NCBI GenBank assembly: GCA_023424355.1
Contig: JAFAEA010000265.1
Span: 1 to 7,116 of the forward strand
Direction of reading: 5' to 3'
Length of the DNA stretch: 7,116 nt
Source: Chloroflexota bacterium
GTDB lineage: Bacteria > Chloroflexota > Chloroflexia > Thermomicrobiales > UBA6265
Below, piece by piece: positions 5,768-7,116 of this stretch (position 1 is its first letter; every line of letters starts with the position of its first letter). A model generated the notes under the pieces. That model was not told where the DNA came from, ran no database searches, and worked only from the letters and a program-made list of their open reading frames with translations. Both the position numbers and the translations under genes were made by a program.

Positions 5768-5791
5768 CGCGCAAATACAGCACTTTGCGCG
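5768..5791. repeat. Inverted repeat in the paralogue B leader
   Basis: CGCGCAAA (5768-5775) and TTTGCGCG (5784-5791) form a perfect 8-bp inverted repeat with an 8-base spacer. It lies four bases upstream of the Shine-Dalgarno sequence of paralogue B. The 24-bp symmetry would suit a dimeric repressor or a hairpin able to mask translation initiation; the sequence alone cannot tell these apart. Confidence 0.55.
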
Positions 5792-5827
5792 CTACAAACT
5801 GTGCGGGAGTTCAAACTTTCTTCACTA

Positions 5828-5833
5828 ACTATA
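5828..5833 (-). promoter_or_regulatory. Candidate -10 element upstream of paralogue B
   Basis: On the minus strand TATAGT matches the -10 consensus in five of six bases and stands about 80 bases before the TTG start. The correctly spaced -35 position shows no good match, so the promoter is tentative. The 124-base gap 5751-5874 otherwise holds the inverted repeat and no clear terminator for the oxidoreductase gene. Confidence 0.35.
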
Positions 5834-5874
5834 ACGCAGCAAACAGGCGCATGGTTTTTCAATAGAAGAGACCG

Positions 5875-7059
5875 TTATTGCCCTGGCAGTTGCACTGATA
5901 CGAACCCACCGGTTTCGCAGCTTTCGCGCGCCAACAGGCATAACTGCGCGCTCACCAAACCATGCTGCAGCGTGGCCCGACTGCTTCCAGTTTTGAAGAT
6001 GATATTGATGAAATCGTGCAGCAATTCGGTATCACCACCGTGGTGCCCACCTTCGGCGGAATCCAGCTTGTAGGATTCGGTGCGGGCTTGCAGATGATGG
6101 TGAACCTGCACTTCATCGGAGTAGAAATCGAACTCCAATGTGCCCTTGTAACCGATGAACTTCGCGCCACGGCGAGCAGCCGACCGGCGGGAGTAGAAGT
6201 TCTGGGTGTAAGTCAGGTGAGAGCCATCTGCGTATTGCAGAATCGCTGTCGCCGAATCGTGGTTGCCGGTGTCCACGGCAAACGAGCATTGCCAGCGACC
6301 TTCCCACCAATCTTCCGCCTTGTGCATATCATCCAGAATGCCCTGCATGTAGAACAGATTCTTCTGGCTTTCCGGACAGGTATCCTGTTTCGGACAATCA
6401 AGACAATACAGTCCCGCGGGCATATCGCCTGTGAACACATTCTTGCTTTCCACTGCCACCATACGTTCCGGAGTTCTCCCCACCATGTAAGTGAGGTAAT
6501 CGAAATCGTGCGTGGCCTTCTGCAGCCACAGTCCACCGGTAAGGGAATCGTCTCGCATCCAGCCGTGGAAGTAGTTGGAGCCGTAGAACGGCACGTTATT
6601 GATGGCCTGCACATTTGCGATATCACCGATGACACCTGAATCGAGCACTTCCTTCGCCATCTGGGCCAAACGGCTCAGGCGCAGCGGGAAGCTGACAACC
6701 ACTTCGCTCTTGCTGTTAAGCGATGCTTCATACAGTTCCTGTACCTGCTCTTTGGTGATGCTCACCGGCTTCTCGAGGAACAGCGGCAGATCCCGCGCCA
6801 ACACCTTCTTTGCATACTCGGTGTGCACATTACAGGTGGTGCCGATCATCACTGCATCTGGCTCTACCTCTGCCAGCATCTGATCGACATCGCTGTAAAA
6901 GGTCACCCCCTCAAGTTCTTCCGGTGATGCACTCTTGCGAATATCGCTCTCTCGCGGATCGACGGCTGCTACCACTTTCACGTCTGCTGCGAAAGCATCC
7001 ATCTGACCAAGGAGCCAACGAATGCGCTTGCCGAACCCGATTACCGCCAACTTCTTCAT
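5875..7059 (-). CDS. Gfo/Idh/MocA-family NAD(P)-dependent oxidoreductase
   Basis: This 394-residue cytoplasmic protein has the two-domain layout of the family. The N-terminal Rossmann fold (about 1-120) begins KKLAVIGFGKR and ends with the signature EKP (96-98). A C-terminal alpha/beta domain includes GGLWLQKATHDFDYL, where K181 and H184 sit in the position of the family's catalytic Lys/His pair. These enzymes oxidise or reduce sugars, polyols or related ring compounds with a nicotinamide cofactor; the substrate here cannot be read from sequence. In the dinucleotide loop the third glycine position of GxGxxG is Ile (GFGKRI). An inserted CLDCPKQDTC segment (C219, C222, C228) looks like a small metal-binding or structural knuckle; similar cysteine inserts occur in some family members as I recall. 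ATG 7059 is chosen over GTG 7089 because GGGAGAG (7064-7070) precedes it. Upstream, TTGACC near the window end could be a -35 element, without a good -10. Confidence 0.9.
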   Translation of the reverse strand: MKKLAVIGFGKRIRWLLGQMDAFAADVKVVAAVDPRESDIRKSASPEELEGVTFYSDVDQMLAEVEPDAVMIGTTCNVHTEYAKKVLARDLPLFLEKPVSITKEQVQELYEASLNSKSEVVVSFPLRLSRLAQMAKEVLDSGVIGDIANVQAINNVPFYGSNYFHGWMRDDSLTGGLWLQKATHDFDYLTYMVGRTPERMVAVESKNVFTGDMPAGLYCLDCPKQDTCPESQKNLFYMQGILDDMHKAEDWWEGRWQCSFAVDTGNHDSATAILQYADGSHLTYTQNFYSRRSAARRGAKFIGYKGTLEFDFYSDEVQVHHHLQARTESYKLDSAEGGHHGGDTELLHDFINIIFKTGSSRATLQHGLVSAQLCLLARESCETGGFVSVQLPGQ

Positions 7060-7116
7060 GTTTCTCTCCCGTTCGTACTTCGTTACCACACGTGCTGAGA
7101 GTATCGGTCAATCCCG

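Noticed and set aside
5962..6639. Plus-strand open frame (225 codons) opposite the oxidoreductase gene
   Set aside because: It lies wholly antisense to conserved Gfo/Idh/MocA sequence and shows no domain or ribosome site.

Overview
The window (mid-50s % GC by eye) looks bacterial and chromosomal. A stand-alone mutase catalytic subunit, frequent TTG/GTG starts, Tat-exported proteins of unknown function and an Fnr-like metal module would suit a Chloroflexota-type or other deep-branching Gram-positive-like lineage. That placement is a weak inference, because there is no rRNA, tRNA or diagnostic marker here.

Left part, plus strand (1-3557). The window opens in the last 142 codons of a methylmalonyl-CoA mutase-type large (catalytic) subunit. 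Eight bases later comes a Crp/Fnr-family regulator. It is followed by a 73-residue metallochaperone-like HMA protein (CPSC motif) closed by a strong terminator, then a P1B-type heavy-metal ATPase lacking an N-terminal HMA domain and carrying CPG instead of a usual CPC/SPC/TPC/CPH metal-site motif. Two near-perfect FNR-type palindromes (TTGAT-N4-ATCAT) lie in front of the chaperone gene and the ATPase gene. The regulator's recognition helix keeps the E-x-x-S-R residues with which FNR reads TTGAT. The simplest reading is a local regulon: an Fnr-like sensor controlling a chaperone and its membrane pump. The regulator lacks the FNR iron-sulfur cysteine set, so its signal is unknown.

Right part, minus strand (7059 down to 3605). 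A Gfo/Idh/MocA-type oxidoreductase is followed downstream by two tandem paralogues (about three quarters identical by hand alignment) with twin-arginine signal sequences and an alternating strand/helix body suggestive of a TIM barrel. Both paralogues appear to start at TTG codons behind good Shine-Dalgarno sequences. The upstream paralogue is closed by its own terminator, so the downstream one probably has its own promoter. The left and right gene blocks converge on a perfect 13-bp hairpin at 3566-3595, which can serve both directions.

No CRISPR array, RNA gene, insertion sequence or prophage gene was seen. The most interesting elements are the Fnr-like/CPSC/CPG-ATPase module with its paired operators and the uncharacterised Tat-exported paralogue pair.
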